64,000 bases of DNA from Lunatimonas salinarum (GCF_017811155.1 NZ_JACVCV010000006.1:186001-250000); one strand, 5' to 3'; positions 6,549 through 15,899 are shown, counted from the first letter of the stretch. The notes: generated by a model not told the origin, from the sequence alone. Numbers and translations are program-made.

Positions 6549-8142
6549 ATTTAACCTCTCCCATAAGCTTGCGAATGGGAAAGCTAAGGAAAAAGAGCAG
6601 TATACCTGCGCCTGCAGTAATCCAAACGATACGTAAATACTGGTCGGGCATACTTTGCAATGCCTCCGCTGATCCTCCGCTGGTAGCCCCGGCAATTCTT
6701 CCTGCAATCAAGTTGCCCATTGCAATGGATAAGAACCACATCCCCATCAGCTGACCCGCATATTTTTCCGGGGCGAGTTTCGTCGTCAGGCTCAAACCAA
6801 CCGGGCTTAGGCTCAGTTCGCCAAAGGTATGGAACAAGTAAGTCAATATGAGCCAAGTGGGCGCTGCCATTTCACCAGAGGCTGCAACTTTGGCAGCAAA
6901 ATACATGATCAAAAATCCAATCGCCAAAGAGAGCAAGCCAAGCGCAAATTTCAAAGGTGAGCTAGGCTCGAGATTTTTACGGCCCAACCAAACCCACATA
7001 GCCCCGAAGAATGGAGCGAAAAGGATGATGAACATTGAATTTATAGACTGAAAGTATCCTGTAGGGATCTCCATACCGAATGCGCTGCGGTCTGTAAAAC
7101 GTTCCGCAAACAGATTCAGTGAAGAGCCTGCTTGTTCAAATCCAGACCAAAACAAGGCGGTGAAAACAAATAGAATCGCTATAACCCCCACTTTCTTTTT
7201 GTCCACTACAGATAGGCCTCCGAATAGGACCAAATATCCAAAATAGAGTAATGCGACTATCAGAATAATGTTGTTGGATGCAGCTGCTACTTTTGGGGCA
7301 TCGATGGAGAAAACTCCTCCAAAAAGCAAAAGCAACACAAAAAGTAACATTCCCACGATAGCCGACGACCAACGGGTTAAATTTCGTTTGATGGCCAATT
7401 CTTCGGCGGTTCTGGCCTGAGGTGCCTCGCCTACGCCGGCTAAGTGGTGTCCTGTGACTCGATATTGAACCAAACCCAGTAACATGCCAAAACCGGCCAA
7501 GCCAAAACCTAAATGCCAGTCATAGACGGCCAATGTGCTGCACGCAATGGGGGCTATTAGCGCCCCAAGATTAATTCCCATGTAGAAAATGGAGAATCCG
7601 GCATCCCTTTTGGAGCTGCCCTCTGGGTAAAGCTTGCCTACAATTGAACTGATGTTGGGTTTGAGCAGCCCGGTTCCCATTACGATAAGTACCAATCCAG
7701 CGTAGAATGAGTATAAGTCTAATCCGGTGAGTGCATTTTTGGAGGCCGTTCCTCCTTGAATAAGGTGAACCACACCTGGTAGTGCCATGGTAAAATGGCC
7801 CAGTGTGATGATGATTCCTCCATACCAAACGGCCTTCTTTAATCCAAAAAGCCGGTCTGCAAACCAACCACCGGGAAGGGCAAACAAATAAACACCCATG
7901 GTATACAACCCGTAGATAGCTCCTGAGGTGACGTCATCCATGCCCAAGCCGCCATTAACCAAGGGTGCGGTCATGAACAAGATCAGGAGCGCCCTCATTC
8001 CGTAATAGCTGAACCTCTCCCACATCTCTGTGAAAAATAAGGTCATCAGCCCTTTCGGATGTCCAAATAATTGCGGGCCTTCTACCTTAAGTGTCTGATC
8101 CGGAATAGCATGCTTGCCAAATGCAGAGTCTTTCTTTTCCAA
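6547..8142 (-). CDS. POT/PTR family proton-dependent peptide transporter
   Basis: A 531-residue inner-membrane symporter of the POT (PTR2) branch of the major facilitator superfamily, importing di- and tripeptides with protons. The signature FFTEMWERFSYYGMRALL lies near the N terminus, followed by about 12-14 membrane helices and the second PTR2 motif (FSIFYMGINLGALIAP). The only start found gives TTG at 8142; the sequence just inside it is family-like, so TTG is probably used. It is convergent with the small membrane peptide gene and shares its terminator. Confidence 0.92.
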   Translation of the reverse strand: MEKKDSAFGKHAIPDQTLKVEGPQLFGHPKGLMTLFFTEMWERFSYYGMRALLILFMTAPLVNGGLGMDDVTSGAIYGLYTMGVYLFALPGGWFADRLFGLKKAVWYGGIIITLGHFTMALPGVVHLIQGGTASKNALTGLDLYSFYAGLVLIVMGTGLLKPNISSIVGKLYPEGSSKRDAGFSIFYMGINLGALIAPIACSTLAVYDWHLGFGLAGFGMLLGLVQYRVTGHHLAGVGEAPQARTAEELAIKRNLTRWSSAIVGMLLFVLLLLFGGVFSIDAPKVAAASNNIILIVALLYFGYLVLFGGLSVVDKKKVGVIAILFVFTALFWSGFEQAGSSLNLFAERFTDRSAFGMEIPTGYFQSINSMFIILFAPFFGAMWVWLGRKNLEPSSPLKFALGLLSLAIGFLIMYFAAKVAASGEMAAPTWLILTYLFHTFGELSLSPVGLSLTTKLAPEKYAGQLMGMWFLSIAMGNLIAGRIAGATSGGSAEALQSMPDQYLRIVWITAGAGILLFFLSFPIRKLMGEVK

Positions 8143-8453
8143 TGGAATAAAATTTGTGTCAGAAGATCTAGTTTGTTTACTAACTACTTTGTCTGGGGTT
8201 CAGGGATTATGCAGCGTGGTACCGCATGGGTCACTGGCACTCTCCTAGAACCAAGTAGTTCGGGTTTCAATTACAATTATACACCAATTTCTGATTTTCC
8301 ATTTCACCAGGCTTGATAATTCCGGACCAAATCCAGATAAATGATTAATTTTGCCAAAATAAGCTGAAAGAAATACCGCCGATGACGTTCATCAACGCAA
8401 AGATGGCGCCTTGGTTGGGATGCTGACTTATCTTCAAAAACAATCAATAACAC
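8143..8453. other. 311-bp divergent intergenic region
   Basis: It lies between the POT transporter and the cyclophilin gene. Apart from a candidate -7 box for the cyclophilin gene (8346-8353) I see no structured RNA or credible small gene. Confidence 0.5.
8346..8353 (+). promoter_or_regulatory. candidate -7 box for the cyclophilin gene
   Basis: TAATTTTG matches TAnnTTTG about 100 bases before the ATG. A TTG lies at 8313-8315, but the spacing (30) is too long for a normal -33 element. Confidence 0.3.
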
Positions 8454-8888
8454 ATGCGAACAGGAGAAATACATACCGCCAAAGGGGTGATGAAAGTGAG
8501 CTTTTACGACGAAGATGCCCCTAATACCGTGGAAAATTTCGTAAAGCTATCTAAGGAAGGTTTCTATGATGGGCTGACCTTTCACCGGGTCATTCCCAAC
8601 TTTGTAATTCAGGGAGGCTGTCCCATTGGAAATGGTGCCGGTGGGCCAGGTTACACAATCAAATGTGAGCTGAACGGTGAATTGCAATACCACGATAGAG
8701 GGGTTCTTTCCATGGCCCATGCTGGGCGAAATACCGGAGGATCGCAATTTTTCATTTGTCATAGCAGGGATAATACCAGTCATTTGGATCGAAATCATAC
8801 CTGCTTTGGTAAAGTTACCGAGGGGCTAGAGGTCATCGATGCTATTCGGGCGGGAGATAAAATCGAGAAAATCGTGATAAACGAATAA
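8454..8888 (+). CDS. cyclophilin-type peptidyl-prolyl cis-trans isomerase
   Basis: A 144-residue, single-domain cyclophilin without signal peptide, so cytoplasmic. It catalyses cis-trans isomerisation of Xaa-Pro bonds. Core motifs are present: [13 protein letters not shown] with the catalytic Arg, [15 protein letters not shown], and [12 protein letters not shown]. The length fits the small bacterial cyclophilins. It is convergent with the nucleoside transporter gene, with a hairpin between them. Confidence 0.93.
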   Translation: MRTGEIHTAKGVMKVSFYDEDAPNTVENFVKLSKEGFYDGLTFHRVIPNFVIQGGCPIGNGAGGPGYTIKCELNGELQYHDRGVLSMAHAGRNTGGSQFFICHSRDNTSHLDRNHTCFGKVTEGLEVIDAIRAGDKIEKIVINE

Positions 8889-8898
8889 GTGCTAGGAT

Positions 8899-8935
8899 TA
8901 GGTGCCTCTTACAAGCGTATAGGGAGAGGCACCTA
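8899..8935. terminator. hairpin between convergent genes
   Basis: TAGGTGCCTCT (8899-8909) pairs perfectly with AGAGGCACCTA (8925-8935), an 11-bp stem just after the cyclophilin stop and before the nucleoside transporter stop. No good T-run follows on either strand, so it may stabilise 3' ends rather than act as a classical terminator. Confidence 0.5.
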
Positions 8936-8941
8936 GTCCCA

Positions 8942-10225
8942 TTAAAACAGTGCGCCTGCAATGGTGGCAGTCATCAAACAGGCTAGCGTAGCGGCAAGGA
9001 GTGCCCGCATGCCGAGTTTGGATAGGTTGCCTTGTTGATTGGGAGCGATGCTTCCAATTCCGCCTACTTGTATAGCGATGGAAGAAAAATTGGAAAATCC
9101 GCATAGTGCGTAGGTGGCAATGGTGACGGCGCGCTCCGAAAGCATGTTTGCCTCCTTCATTTCGGCTAAACCCAGGTAAGCTACAAATTCATTGATGACC
9201 GTTTTCTGACCTAAAAGAGAACCTACCGGTAACGTTTCGTGCCAATCCACACCAATTACCCAGGCAAATATTCTGAAAAGTTGCCCTAGTAGATACTCTA
9301 GGGATAATCCCTTGAATTGGCCTTGAGTGGACTCGATAATCCATGGGTTGATGCCAGTGAGCTCTCCTGCCACCTCCAGCAAGAGGTAATTTACTGCAGC
9401 AATCACTGCTATAAACGCCAACAACATCGCTCCTACATTCAATGCGAGCTTGAGTCCTTCTGAGGCGCCTCTCGACATGGCATCTATCAGGTTTACGTCT
9501 GTGTTTTCCGCATTGATTACCAATTTATCATTTACCCCTTCCCGGTTTATTTCGGGGAGGATGATTTTTGCCATTACAATCGCGGCTGGCGCATTCATAA
9601 TGGAAGCTCCCAAGAGATAGGTAGCAAAACGACTCTGTTCTTCGGGACTGTCTCCTCCTAGAAAGGCGACATAACCTGCCAGTACGCCTCCGGCAATGGT
9701 AGCCATTCCCCCTGTCATTAGGCACATCAGCTCCGACCGAGTCATGGTCGGTATGAATGGTCTGACCAATAAAGGCGCTTCTGTCTGACCTAAAAAGATA
9801 TTTCCGGCGGCAGAGAGACTCTCCGCACCGGAAAGTCTCATCGTCCGGGACATGACCCACGCAATCCCAAAAACAACTTTCTGGAGAATGCCTAAATAAT
9901 AAAGGCCCGCTGATACGGTAGAAAAGAAAACAATGGTAGGGAGTACCTTAAAGGCGAAAATGAACCCAAAGCTGTCTGTAGCCAAATCTCCAAAAAGAAA
10001 CGTGGCTCCATCTTCTGAAAAACCCAAAAACCGTACGAATATCCTACTTACCGCAGCAAACAGGTTCGCTACAAAAGGTACCTTGGTAATTAGGAATCCA
10101 AAAATAAGCTGTAATGAAACCCCTATAAGCACAAGTCTCCAATCAACAGATTTCTTATTGACAGAAAACAGGGCTGCAACACCCAATAGCACGGCAATCC
10201 CTAGTAGTCCTCTGATATATTCCAT
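8942..10225 (-). CDS. concentrative nucleoside transporter (NupC/CNT family)
   Basis: A 427-residue inner-membrane transporter importing nucleosides with cations. The Nucleos_tra2 core carries the gate-like motifs VMSRTMRLSGAESLSAAGNIFLGQTEAPLLVRPF and MNAPAAIVMAKIILPE, and GFSNFSSIAIQVGGIG lies near the C terminus. There are several membrane helices throughout. It stands downstream of etfB-etfA-DUF151 on the same strand, an order seen in other Bacteroidota, although 97 bp separate it from the DUF151 gene. Confidence 0.92.
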   Translation of the reverse strand: MEYIRGLLGIAVLLGVAALFSVNKKSVDWRLVLIGVSLQLIFGFLITKVPFVANLFAAVSRIFVRFLGFSEDGATFLFGDLATDSFGFIFAFKVLPTIVFFSTVSAGLYYLGILQKVVFGIAWVMSRTMRLSGAESLSAAGNIFLGQTEAPLLVRPFIPTMTRSELMCLMTGGMATIAGGVLAGYVAFLGGDSPEEQSRFATYLLGASIMNAPAAIVMAKIILPEINREGVNDKLVINAENTDVNLIDAMSRGASEGLKLALNVGAMLLAFIAVIAAVNYLLLEVAGELTGINPWIIESTQGQFKGLSLEYLLGQLFRIFAWVIGVDWHETLPVGSLLGQKTVINEFVAYLGLAEMKEANMLSERAVTIATYALCGFSNFSSIAIQVGGIGSIAPNQQGNLSKLGMRALLAATLACLMTATIAGALF

Positions 10226-10322
10226 ATGTTAGAGCAGAAGCGCTTTGAGTAAGTGTGTAAGCACCATCTGTTTTATTAATTTAGGCGCTTCATCATGCTA
10301 AATGAGTACCATGCAAAGTGAA

Positions 10323-10919
10323 TCAGTTTCTTCGGTTGATTTCGTCCCTAAGCCGGGCCGCTTTTTCATAATCCTCATTTTGAATGGCCTTTTCAAGGAG
10401 TTGGTTTAACTTTTCAAGTGAATAGTCCTTGAGGCTAGGTTCCTTTTTTTTCGTAGAGGGGATGTCCCTCTCTTCAGTGGCTTTTCCCCCGGTACTTTCA
10501 TTGGTTTCAGCCTCCTCGATGCCCGCTTCTTCCATTACGGGTAGGGAACAATATACTGGTGCGCCAAAGCGTACGGCGATGGCTACTGCGTCAGACGGTC
10601 TGGCATCAATTTCAACACGCTTGTAGGGCCCCTGACATACGATTTTGGCATAAAATACTCCCTCTCGCATGTCAGAAATCAGGATATACTCCACGGTAAA
10701 GTCAAAATGCTTTGAGAACGATTTGACCAGATCATGCGTCATGGGGCGGTTGGGCGTAATCTTTTCCAACTCAATGGCAATCGCTTGGGCTTCGAACATC
10801 CCGATGATTATCGGAAGCCTTCGCCTACCATCCAGTTCGCCAAGAACCAGCGTAAATGATCCAGATTGGGAATGACTTGCCGTGAGGCCAATTATTTCTA
10901 ACTCTATTGCGTTTTCCAC
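10323..10919 (-). CDS. bifunctional nuclease family protein (DUF151) with C-terminal UvrB/UvrC motif
   Basis: A 198-residue protein with an N-terminal DUF151 domain (about 1-135; SGSFTLVLGELDGRRRLPIIIGMFEAQAI and DARPSDAVAIAVRFGAPVY) and, after a charged linker, a UVR motif at about 165-198 (LEKLNQLLEKAIQNEDYEKAARLRDEI). DUF151 proteins are described as having nuclease activity on DNA and RNA, and the UVR motif suggests protein contacts. The start codon is GTG at 10919, only 6 bases after the etfA stop, so it is co-transcribed with etfBA. The link to electron transfer is gene order only. Confidence 0.88.
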   Translation of the reverse strand: MENAIELEIIGLTASHSQSGSFTLVLGELDGRRRLPIIIGMFEAQAIAIELEKITPNRPMTHDLVKSFSKHFDFTVEYILISDMREGVFYAKIVCQGPYKRVEIDARPSDAVAIAVRFGAPVYCSLPVMEEAGIEEAETNESTGGKATEERDIPSTKKKEPSLKDYSLEKLNQLLEKAIQNEDYEKAARLRDEINRRN

Positions 10920-10925
10920 AGGCGT

Positions 10926-11891
10926 TTATTTTTGTGCCCTAATGGCTTCCGTCAATTTTGGAAGAACTTCAAAGGCATCTCCAACGATTCCGTAATCTGC
11001 AGCTTTAAAGAAGGGCGCATCCGGATCTTTATTAATAACCAAAATGTTTTTTGAGGAGTTGACACCTGCTAGGTGCTGAATAGCACCAGATATGCCAACC
11101 GCAATGTATAGGGTCGGTGACACTTTCACTCCTGTTTGCCCCACATGTTCGTGATGAGGCCTCCAGTCCATGTCTGAAACCGGCTTGGAACATCCAGTAG
11201 CGGCGCCTAGTGATTTGGCCAGGTCTTCGATCAATCCCCAGTTTTCGGGACCTTTGAGCCCTCTTCCCCCTGACACGACAATGTCTGCCTCGGGGAGGGA
11301 GATCTCACCGGTAGCCTTGTCCGTTCCAGTGATTTTAACGTTGAAATCTGAATCGTCTAGTACCGCTTCGAAAGATTGAACGTCAATCTTCCCATCTACT
11401 TGCAATGTTTCCACCGTGTTTTTTCGGATAGCCAAAATTTTGTTTTTGGTGGTCACTTCGCTGACGGCGAAGGCCTTGCCAGTGTAGATGCTCCGTTTCA
11501 CACAGAATCCACTTTCAAGCGTAGGCAATTCAATTACATTTGACACCAGGCCTGCGCGTAGTCTTACAGACAATCTAGCGGCTACAGCATCACCCAAGGA
11601 GGATTTTGCCAGTACCAAAACATTGGCAGTGGTAGCCTCATATGCCTGCGCGATTGCTTTTGCATGTGCTTGTATGATTCCAGCGTTTAGGCGGGCATCA
11701 TTTACGTGAAGGGCATGCTCCGCACCAGCTTGGGCTACGCTGTCCCACTCGCCGGCGGCGAAAGTTCCTAGGCCAATTGCTTTGACCTCTGTCTGCAATA
11801 AGTCGGCTAATTTTCTTCCGTAGGAGATTGCTTCTAAGGATGACTTCTTGATGATTCCTTCTTCCTGTTCTATATAAACCAGTACTGCCAT
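10926..11891 (-). CDS. etfA: electron transfer flavoprotein, alpha subunit
   Basis: A 321-residue alpha subunit of the heterodimeric FAD/AMP flavoprotein that takes electrons from acyl-CoA and related dehydrogenases. The C-terminal FAD domain carries VVSGGRGLKGPENWGLIEDLAK, the STQTG-like GQTGVKVSP, AVGISGAIQHLAG and INKDPDAPFFKAADYGIVGD. It lies 12 bp downstream of etfB and 6 bp upstream of the DUF151 gene, so the three form an operon. Confidence 0.96.
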   Translation of the reverse strand: MAVLVYIEQEEGIIKKSSLEAISYGRKLADLLQTEVKAIGLGTFAAGEWDSVAQAGAEHALHVNDARLNAGIIQAHAKAIAQAYEATTANVLVLAKSSLGDAVAARLSVRLRAGLVSNVIELPTLESGFCVKRSIYTGKAFAVSEVTTKNKILAIRKNTVETLQVDGKIDVQSFEAVLDDSDFNVKITGTDKATGEISLPEADIVVSGGRGLKGPENWGLIEDLAKSLGAATGCSKPVSDMDWRPHHEHVGQTGVKVSPTLYIAVGISGAIQHLAGVNSSKNILVINKDPDAPFFKAADYGIVGDAFEVLPKLTEAIRAQK

Positions 11892-11903
11892 TCTATCAGT
11901 CTA

Positions 11904-12641
11904 TTAAAGTACCTTCGCTTCGTTTTTCAATAAATTCACCAGTTCTTCCACGTTGTCCTTGTCGATCAACTTCACCGCTCCTTTGGCCGGTGGTAGGGAG
12001 TAGGAGAGGGTTTTGGTTCCCGTCTCTGCTGTTATCGGTTGGATGGCATTCAATGGTTTCGTTCTAGCTGACATAATTCCCCGCATATTGGGTATTTTCC
12101 ATTCGGCGATGGGCTCTTGGCAGCCAGCTACAAAAGGAAGTTCAAGTTCCAAATGTTCTTTGCCGCCTTCGATTTCTCTTACCAGTTTCGCGCGGGATCC
12201 TTCCAGTTCCAGCTTCATTACTGGAGATATCGAGGGTATTCCTAATAGCTCACCCACCATGCCATGTACCATCCCTCCGTTGAAGTCGATCGACTCTCTA
12301 CCCATTAAAATCAAGTCAAATGTTTGTTCTTTCACCACATGTGCAATTTGCTGCGCGACAAAAAAAGCATCCGAAGGTGCGGCATTTATTCGGATTGCCT
12401 CGTCTGCGCCGATAGCCAGTGCTTTGCGGAGCGTAGGGTCTGTTTCTGCTTCGCCTACATTTAGCACGGTTAGTTTGCCCCCTGTCTGATCCCGCAGCTC
12501 TACCGCCCTCGCCAAGGCGTAGTCGTCATAGGGGCCTATTACAAACTGTACACCTGATTTATCTAATATGGTATTGTTTTCCGCAAATTGTATCCGGGAT
12601 GTGGTGTCCGGCACATGGGTAATACAAACGAGAATTTTCAT
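11904..12641 (-). CDS. etfB: electron transfer flavoprotein, beta subunit
   Basis: A 245-residue beta subunit that binds AMP and partners EtfA. MKILVCITHVPDT starts the protein; the family signature VREIEGGKEHLELELPFV and the preceding LMGRESIDFNGGMVHGMVGELLG are visible. The ATG at 12641 is preferred to the TTG two codons upstream. It is the first gene of etfB-etfA-DUF151 and is divergent from a small TPR gene with only 70 bp between them, so both promoters must overlap there. Confidence 0.96.
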   Translation of the reverse strand: MKILVCITHVPDTTSRIQFAENNTILDKSGVQFVIGPYDDYALARAVELRDQTGGKLTVLNVGEAETDPTLRKALAIGADEAIRINAAPSDAFFVAQQIAHVVKEQTFDLILMGRESIDFNGGMVHGMVGELLGIPSISPVMKLELEGSRAKLVREIEGGKEHLELELPFVAGCQEPIAEWKIPNMRGIMSARTKPLNAIQPITAETGTKTLSYSLPPAKGAVKLIDKDNVEELVNLLKNEAKVL

Positions 12642-12711
12642 GTTCAAAATTTATTACTTTCTTTAAATTTCGTGAATTTAGCGAATACGAAGCTAATTCA
12701 AAAAAAGAATC

Positions 12712-13041
12712 ATGGCCAATTTAAACCGCATTGAGCAACTGCTCCGATTTGTAAAAGAGGATCCTTCTGACCCCTTTAACTTTTACGCACTAGCGTTGGA
12801 ATACCAGAATGATCACAAAAAACAGGCAAAAGAATATTTTAAATTGCTTTTGGATCAGTTTCCGGAATACCTGCCCACTTATTTTCATGCTGCCATGTTT
12901 TTCACCGAATTGGGAGAATTGGAACAGGCAGCGCAAATATATAAAAAAGGAATCAGCTTGGCTCAAAACCAACAAAATCATCACGCCGAGCGGGAATTAA
13001 AAAGCGCTTACCTGAACTTTCAGCTTGAACACGAAGACTGA
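12712..13041 (+). CDS. small TPR-like protein (109 aa)
   Basis: A 109-residue soluble protein with tetratricopeptide-like helices: ALALEYQNDHKKQAKEYFKLLLDQFP and AMFFTELGELEQAAQIYKKGISLA. No signal peptide. TPR proteins mediate protein contacts; no partner is evident. It is divergent from etfB and convergent with dnaB. Confidence 0.8.
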   Translation: MANLNRIEQLLRFVKEDPSDPFNFYALALEYQNDHKKQAKEYFKLLLDQFPEYLPTYFHAAMFFTELGELEQAAQIYKKGISLAQNQQNHHAERELKSAYLNFQLEHED

Positions 13042-13104
13042 AGCCCCGACCTTAGCTGAGGGGGATGCACTTGCGAGGCCATGGAATAGCCCTAAACGCT
13101 ATTG

Positions 13105-14712
13105 TTAGAATGGCGCGGGATCGTTGTTGCCAAACCCAGCGGCAAAATCATCCCCATCTCCGTCCGAGGTGGGCATCCCGGGACCGTTTGCTTTACTGCC
13201 CATACGGATCATATTGCCCTGATCAAAATCAGACCCTCCGGCCCGGCTTGGAAATCTGTTTCCATATAATGCGTCCTGAGGCATATAAGGGGTGTTCAGG
13301 TCTAAGTCTGTAAATTTGGTGTATTTACCGATAAATCGGAGTTTTACATTTTCGAGCGCGCCATTTCGGTGCTTGGCAATAATCACTTCTCCTACACCGG
13401 CCGTGCTGTTGCCATCTTCATCTTCGGTGATTCCATAGTACTCAGGGCGATACAAAAACATAACAATATCGGCATCCTGTTCTATCGCTCCGGATTCCCT
13501 AAGGTCAGAGAGTTGAGGACGCTTATCCCCCCCACGGGTCTCTACCGCTCTAGAAAGCTGGGACAGCGCGATCACTGGCACGCTCAATTCTTTTGCGATT
13601 TTCTTCAGCGCGCGCGAGATGCTGGATATTTCTTGCTCCCGATTTCCTGAGCCTCCATTCCCGCCTTTACTGTCCCCGGACATCAATTGAAGGTAATCGA
13701 TTACGATAAGTTGAATATCATTTTGGGCCTTTAGCCGCCGGCATTTAGCACGCAATTCCAAGATAGAAAGAGCGGGGGTATCGTCGACAAATAAGGGCGA
13801 GGTAGAAAGTTTGCTGGTCTTATGAATCAGTTGCTGCCATTCATAATCCGCCAGGTTGCCTTTTTTGATTTTTTCCGAATCCAGCTCTGCTTCCGATGAG
13901 ATCAATCGGTTGACCAGCTGCACGGAGGACATTTCCAATGAGAAAATAGCAACAGGACGGTTGTGGTCTACCGCAGCATTTCGGAGTACGGAAAGCACGA
14001 AGGCTGTTTTTCCCATAGCGGGACGGGCCGCAATTATCACTAGATCTGATTTTTGCCACCCTGCTGTCACCCGATCGAGAGCCGTAAAACCACTCGGTAC
14101 ACCGGTCAACCCATCTTTTTGGCCTTTTTTGCTCTCCAACTCTTCGATCGCTTCCCGCATGATGGAACGCATATCGGCATAATTCTTTTTTATGTTTGTC
14201 TCCGATAGCTCAAAAAGTGACTGCTCCATCTTATCTAGCAACTCAAAGACATCGGTCGTGTCCTCAAATGCTTCACGCTGAATGTCAGAAGCGATTTTGA
14301 TCATATTGCGCTTCATAGCCTGTTCGGTCACAATCCGCGCATGGTATTCAATGTTTGCTGCTGAAGAGACTCGGCTGGTCAAATCGGTTACGTGGAAGGC
14401 CCCGCCCGCGAGTTCCAACTTGCCGTTTTTTCGGAGCTGGTTGGTTACGGTGAGAATGTCGATGGGCTCGCCCTCGTTAAACAGGTCAAGAATGGCTTCG
14501 TAGATGACTTTATGGGAGTCTTTGTAAAAGCTGTCTGGGGAAAGGATGTCCACGACGGCGGTAAGCGCATCCTTCTCTAGCATCAATGCCCCCAAAACCG
14601 CCTCCTCTAAATCCACTGCTTGTGGAGGAAGTTTTCCCAGTGCCGCTCCCGGATCAGGTACTCTACGCCTCACAAGGGATCGCTCTCCTTTACTCAAATT
14701 ACTTTCTGCCAT
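13105..14712 (-). CDS. dnaB: replicative DNA helicase
   Basis: A 535-residue hexameric helicase of the replication fork. The N-terminal primase-binding domain (PPQAVDLEEAVLGALMLEKDAL, about 27-130) is followed by the RecA-like helicase domain with Walker A AARPAMGKTAF, Walker B IVIDYLQLM and QLSRAVE. The C-terminal tail is Gly/Asp-rich and ends in NNDPAPF. The ATG at 14712 lies only 5 bases from a TAnnTTTG box, so the message could be leaderless. Three DnaA-box-like sites lie 43-73 bp upstream of the start. No intein is present. Confidence 0.96.
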   Translation of the reverse strand: MAESNLSKGERSLVRRRVPDPGAALGKLPPQAVDLEEAVLGALMLEKDALTAVVDILSPDSFYKDSHKVIYEAILDLFNEGEPIDILTVTNQLRKNGKLELAGGAFHVTDLTSRVSSAANIEYHARIVTEQAMKRNMIKIASDIQREAFEDTTDVFELLDKMEQSLFELSETNIKKNYADMRSIMREAIEELESKKGQKDGLTGVPSGFTALDRVTAGWQKSDLVIIAARPAMGKTAFVLSVLRNAAVDHNRPVAIFSLEMSSVQLVNRLISSEAELDSEKIKKGNLADYEWQQLIHKTSKLSTSPLFVDDTPALSILELRAKCRRLKAQNDIQLIVIDYLQLMSGDSKGGNGGSGNREQEISSISRALKKIAKELSVPVIALSQLSRAVETRGGDKRPQLSDLRESGAIEQDADIVMFLYRPEYYGITEDEDGNSTAGVGEVIIAKHRNGALENVKLRFIGKYTKFTDLDLNTPYMPQDALYGNRFPSRAGGSDFDQGNMIRMGSKANGPGMPTSDGDGDDFAAGFGNNDPAPF

Positions 14713-14717
14713 AAGAA

Positions 14718-14725
14718 CAAATGTA
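14718..14725 (-). promoter_or_regulatory. candidate -7 box of dnaB, possibly giving a leaderless message
   Basis: On the minus strand TACATTTG is followed by five bases and then the dnaB ATG, so transcription would begin at or next to the start codon. No clear -33 TTG is visible. Confidence 0.4.
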
Positions 14726-14754
14726 CCTGCTTTACACGAAAGGTTTTAAACATT

Positions 14755-14785
14755 TTATACACCCACTTATCCACAGTTATCCAAA
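14755..14785 (+). promoter_or_regulatory. cluster of three DnaA-box-like sites upstream of dnaB
   Basis: TTATACACC (14755-14763), TTATCCACA (14767-14775) and TTATCCAAA (14777-14785) stand in the same orientation with starts 12 and 10 bases apart. The middle site is a perfect match to the DnaA consensus TTATNCACA, and the others differ at one position. They lie just upstream of the candidate dnaB promoter, where DnaA could control helicase expression. Confidence 0.6.
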
Positions 14786-15089
14786 TCCGATCCAAATTGC
14801 TCATCGATAGCTGATTAAACAGGCATGGGAATATTTCCTGCCGGGTCACCTGACCGAAAATCATTTTTCAGACCGAAAGGAGCGTGTAACATCGGCAACC
14901 TAAATGTAAGCGTTCACTATCACAACGGTTTGTACTTGGGTTTCATTCCTTGGTTTCAAAAAAATAGTCCCCAAGGTAACACGGTAGGTATACGTAAAAG
15001 TCCACGCAAAAATCCTATATTTGTATAAAAATATGTCAACATGGCCGCGACGGTAAAAAAAGGCCGCTATTTTAATCATACGTACGTTC
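14786..15089. other. rest of the divergent dnaB/exonuclease intergenic region
   Basis: Apart from the DnaA-like boxes and a candidate -7 box for the exonuclease gene I see no gene. A short frame at 15042 and a longer one at 14825-15028 look like chance frames. Confidence 0.5.
15016..15023 (+). promoter_or_regulatory. candidate -7 box for the exonuclease gene
   Basis: TATATTTG matches TAnnTTTG, 66 bases before the ATG at 15090. No TTG is present at -33 spacing. Confidence 0.35.
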
Positions 15090-15899
15090 ATGGAACTAAA
15101 CCTAAGATCACCACTGGCATTTTTCGATTTGGAAGCTACCGGTATCAACATCTCCTCGGACCGAATTGTGGAAATTTCCATCCTTAAATTATTCCCTGAT
15201 GGAACCAAGGAGACAAAGACGAGTCGAATTAACCCCACTATTCCGATTCCTCAGGAAGCGTCCCTGATTCACGGTATCTATGATGAGGATGTAAGGCATG
15301 CGCCAAAATTTAAAGATATTGCCAGTGAATTGTTCCAGTTTTTTGAGGGGGCTGACCTGGCAGGGTTTAATGTGTTGAAATTTGATATCCCGTTACTGGT
15401 GGAAGAGTTTTTAAGAGCGGGCTTGGATTTTGATATCGAAAGGCGAAATCTGCTGGATTCTCAGAAAATATTTCATCTAATGGAAAAACGAAACCTGGCG
15501 GCTGCATACAAGTTCTATTGTGGTAAAAGTTTGGAAAATGCGCACAGCGCTGAGGCGGATACGGTTGCATCTTACGAAGTGTTTAAGGCACAGATTGCCC
15601 GTTATCAAGGGGAAGCAGTCGAGGATCTTCAAGGAAACTTGTTGGGCACCATGGAAAACGATATGCGTAAGCTGCACAACCTACTCAACGAAAAGATGGT
15701 AGATTTAGCCGGACGATTTATCTTCAACGACAAAGGAGAGGAGGTCTTTAATTTCGGTAAGTTGAAGGGCAAAACCATTGAACAGGTCTTGGTGGAAGAG
15801 CCGGGTTATTACGATTGGATGATGAAAGGCGATTTTCCCCTTGATACCAAACGCAAGTTTACCCAAGTAAGGTTGAGAAGTTTCAATAAAAGGCATTAG
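15090..15899 (+). CDS. DnaQ-like (DEDD) 3'-5' exonuclease
   Basis: A 269-residue protein with an exonuclease domain at about 8-175. DEDD residues are visible in FFDLEATG (Asp, Glu), GFNVLKFDIPLL (Asp) and HSAEADTVASYEVF (His, Asp). The C-terminal part (FGKLKGKTIEQVLVEEPGYYDWMMKGDFP) is the extension typical of the Bacteroidota version. It probably proofreads or trims DNA or RNA ends. A candidate -7 box lies 66 bases upstream, and a hairpin follows the stop. Confidence 0.88.
   Translation: MELNLRSPLAFFDLEATGINISSDRIVEISILKLFPDGTKETKTSRINPTIPIPQEASLIHGIYDEDVRHAPKFKDIASELFQFFEGADLAGFNVLKFDIPLLVEEFLRAGLDFDIERRNLLDSQKIFHLMEKRNLAAAYKFYCGKSLENAHSAEADTVASYEVFKAQIARYQGEAVEDLQGNLLGTMENDMRKLHNLLNEKMVDLAGRFIFNDKGEEVFNFGKLKGKTIEQVLVEEPGYYDWMMKGDFPLDTKRKFTQVRLRSFNKRH

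Noticed and set aside
14825-15028. Plus-strand frame of 67 codons between dnaB and the exonuclease gene
   Set aside because: No family resemblance, no promoter or terminator arrangement, and biased composition; the exonuclease promoter box lies inside it.
15042-15185. ATG-initiated frame overlapping the exonuclease start
   Set aside because: It overlaps the conserved exonuclease N terminus in another frame and resembles no protein.
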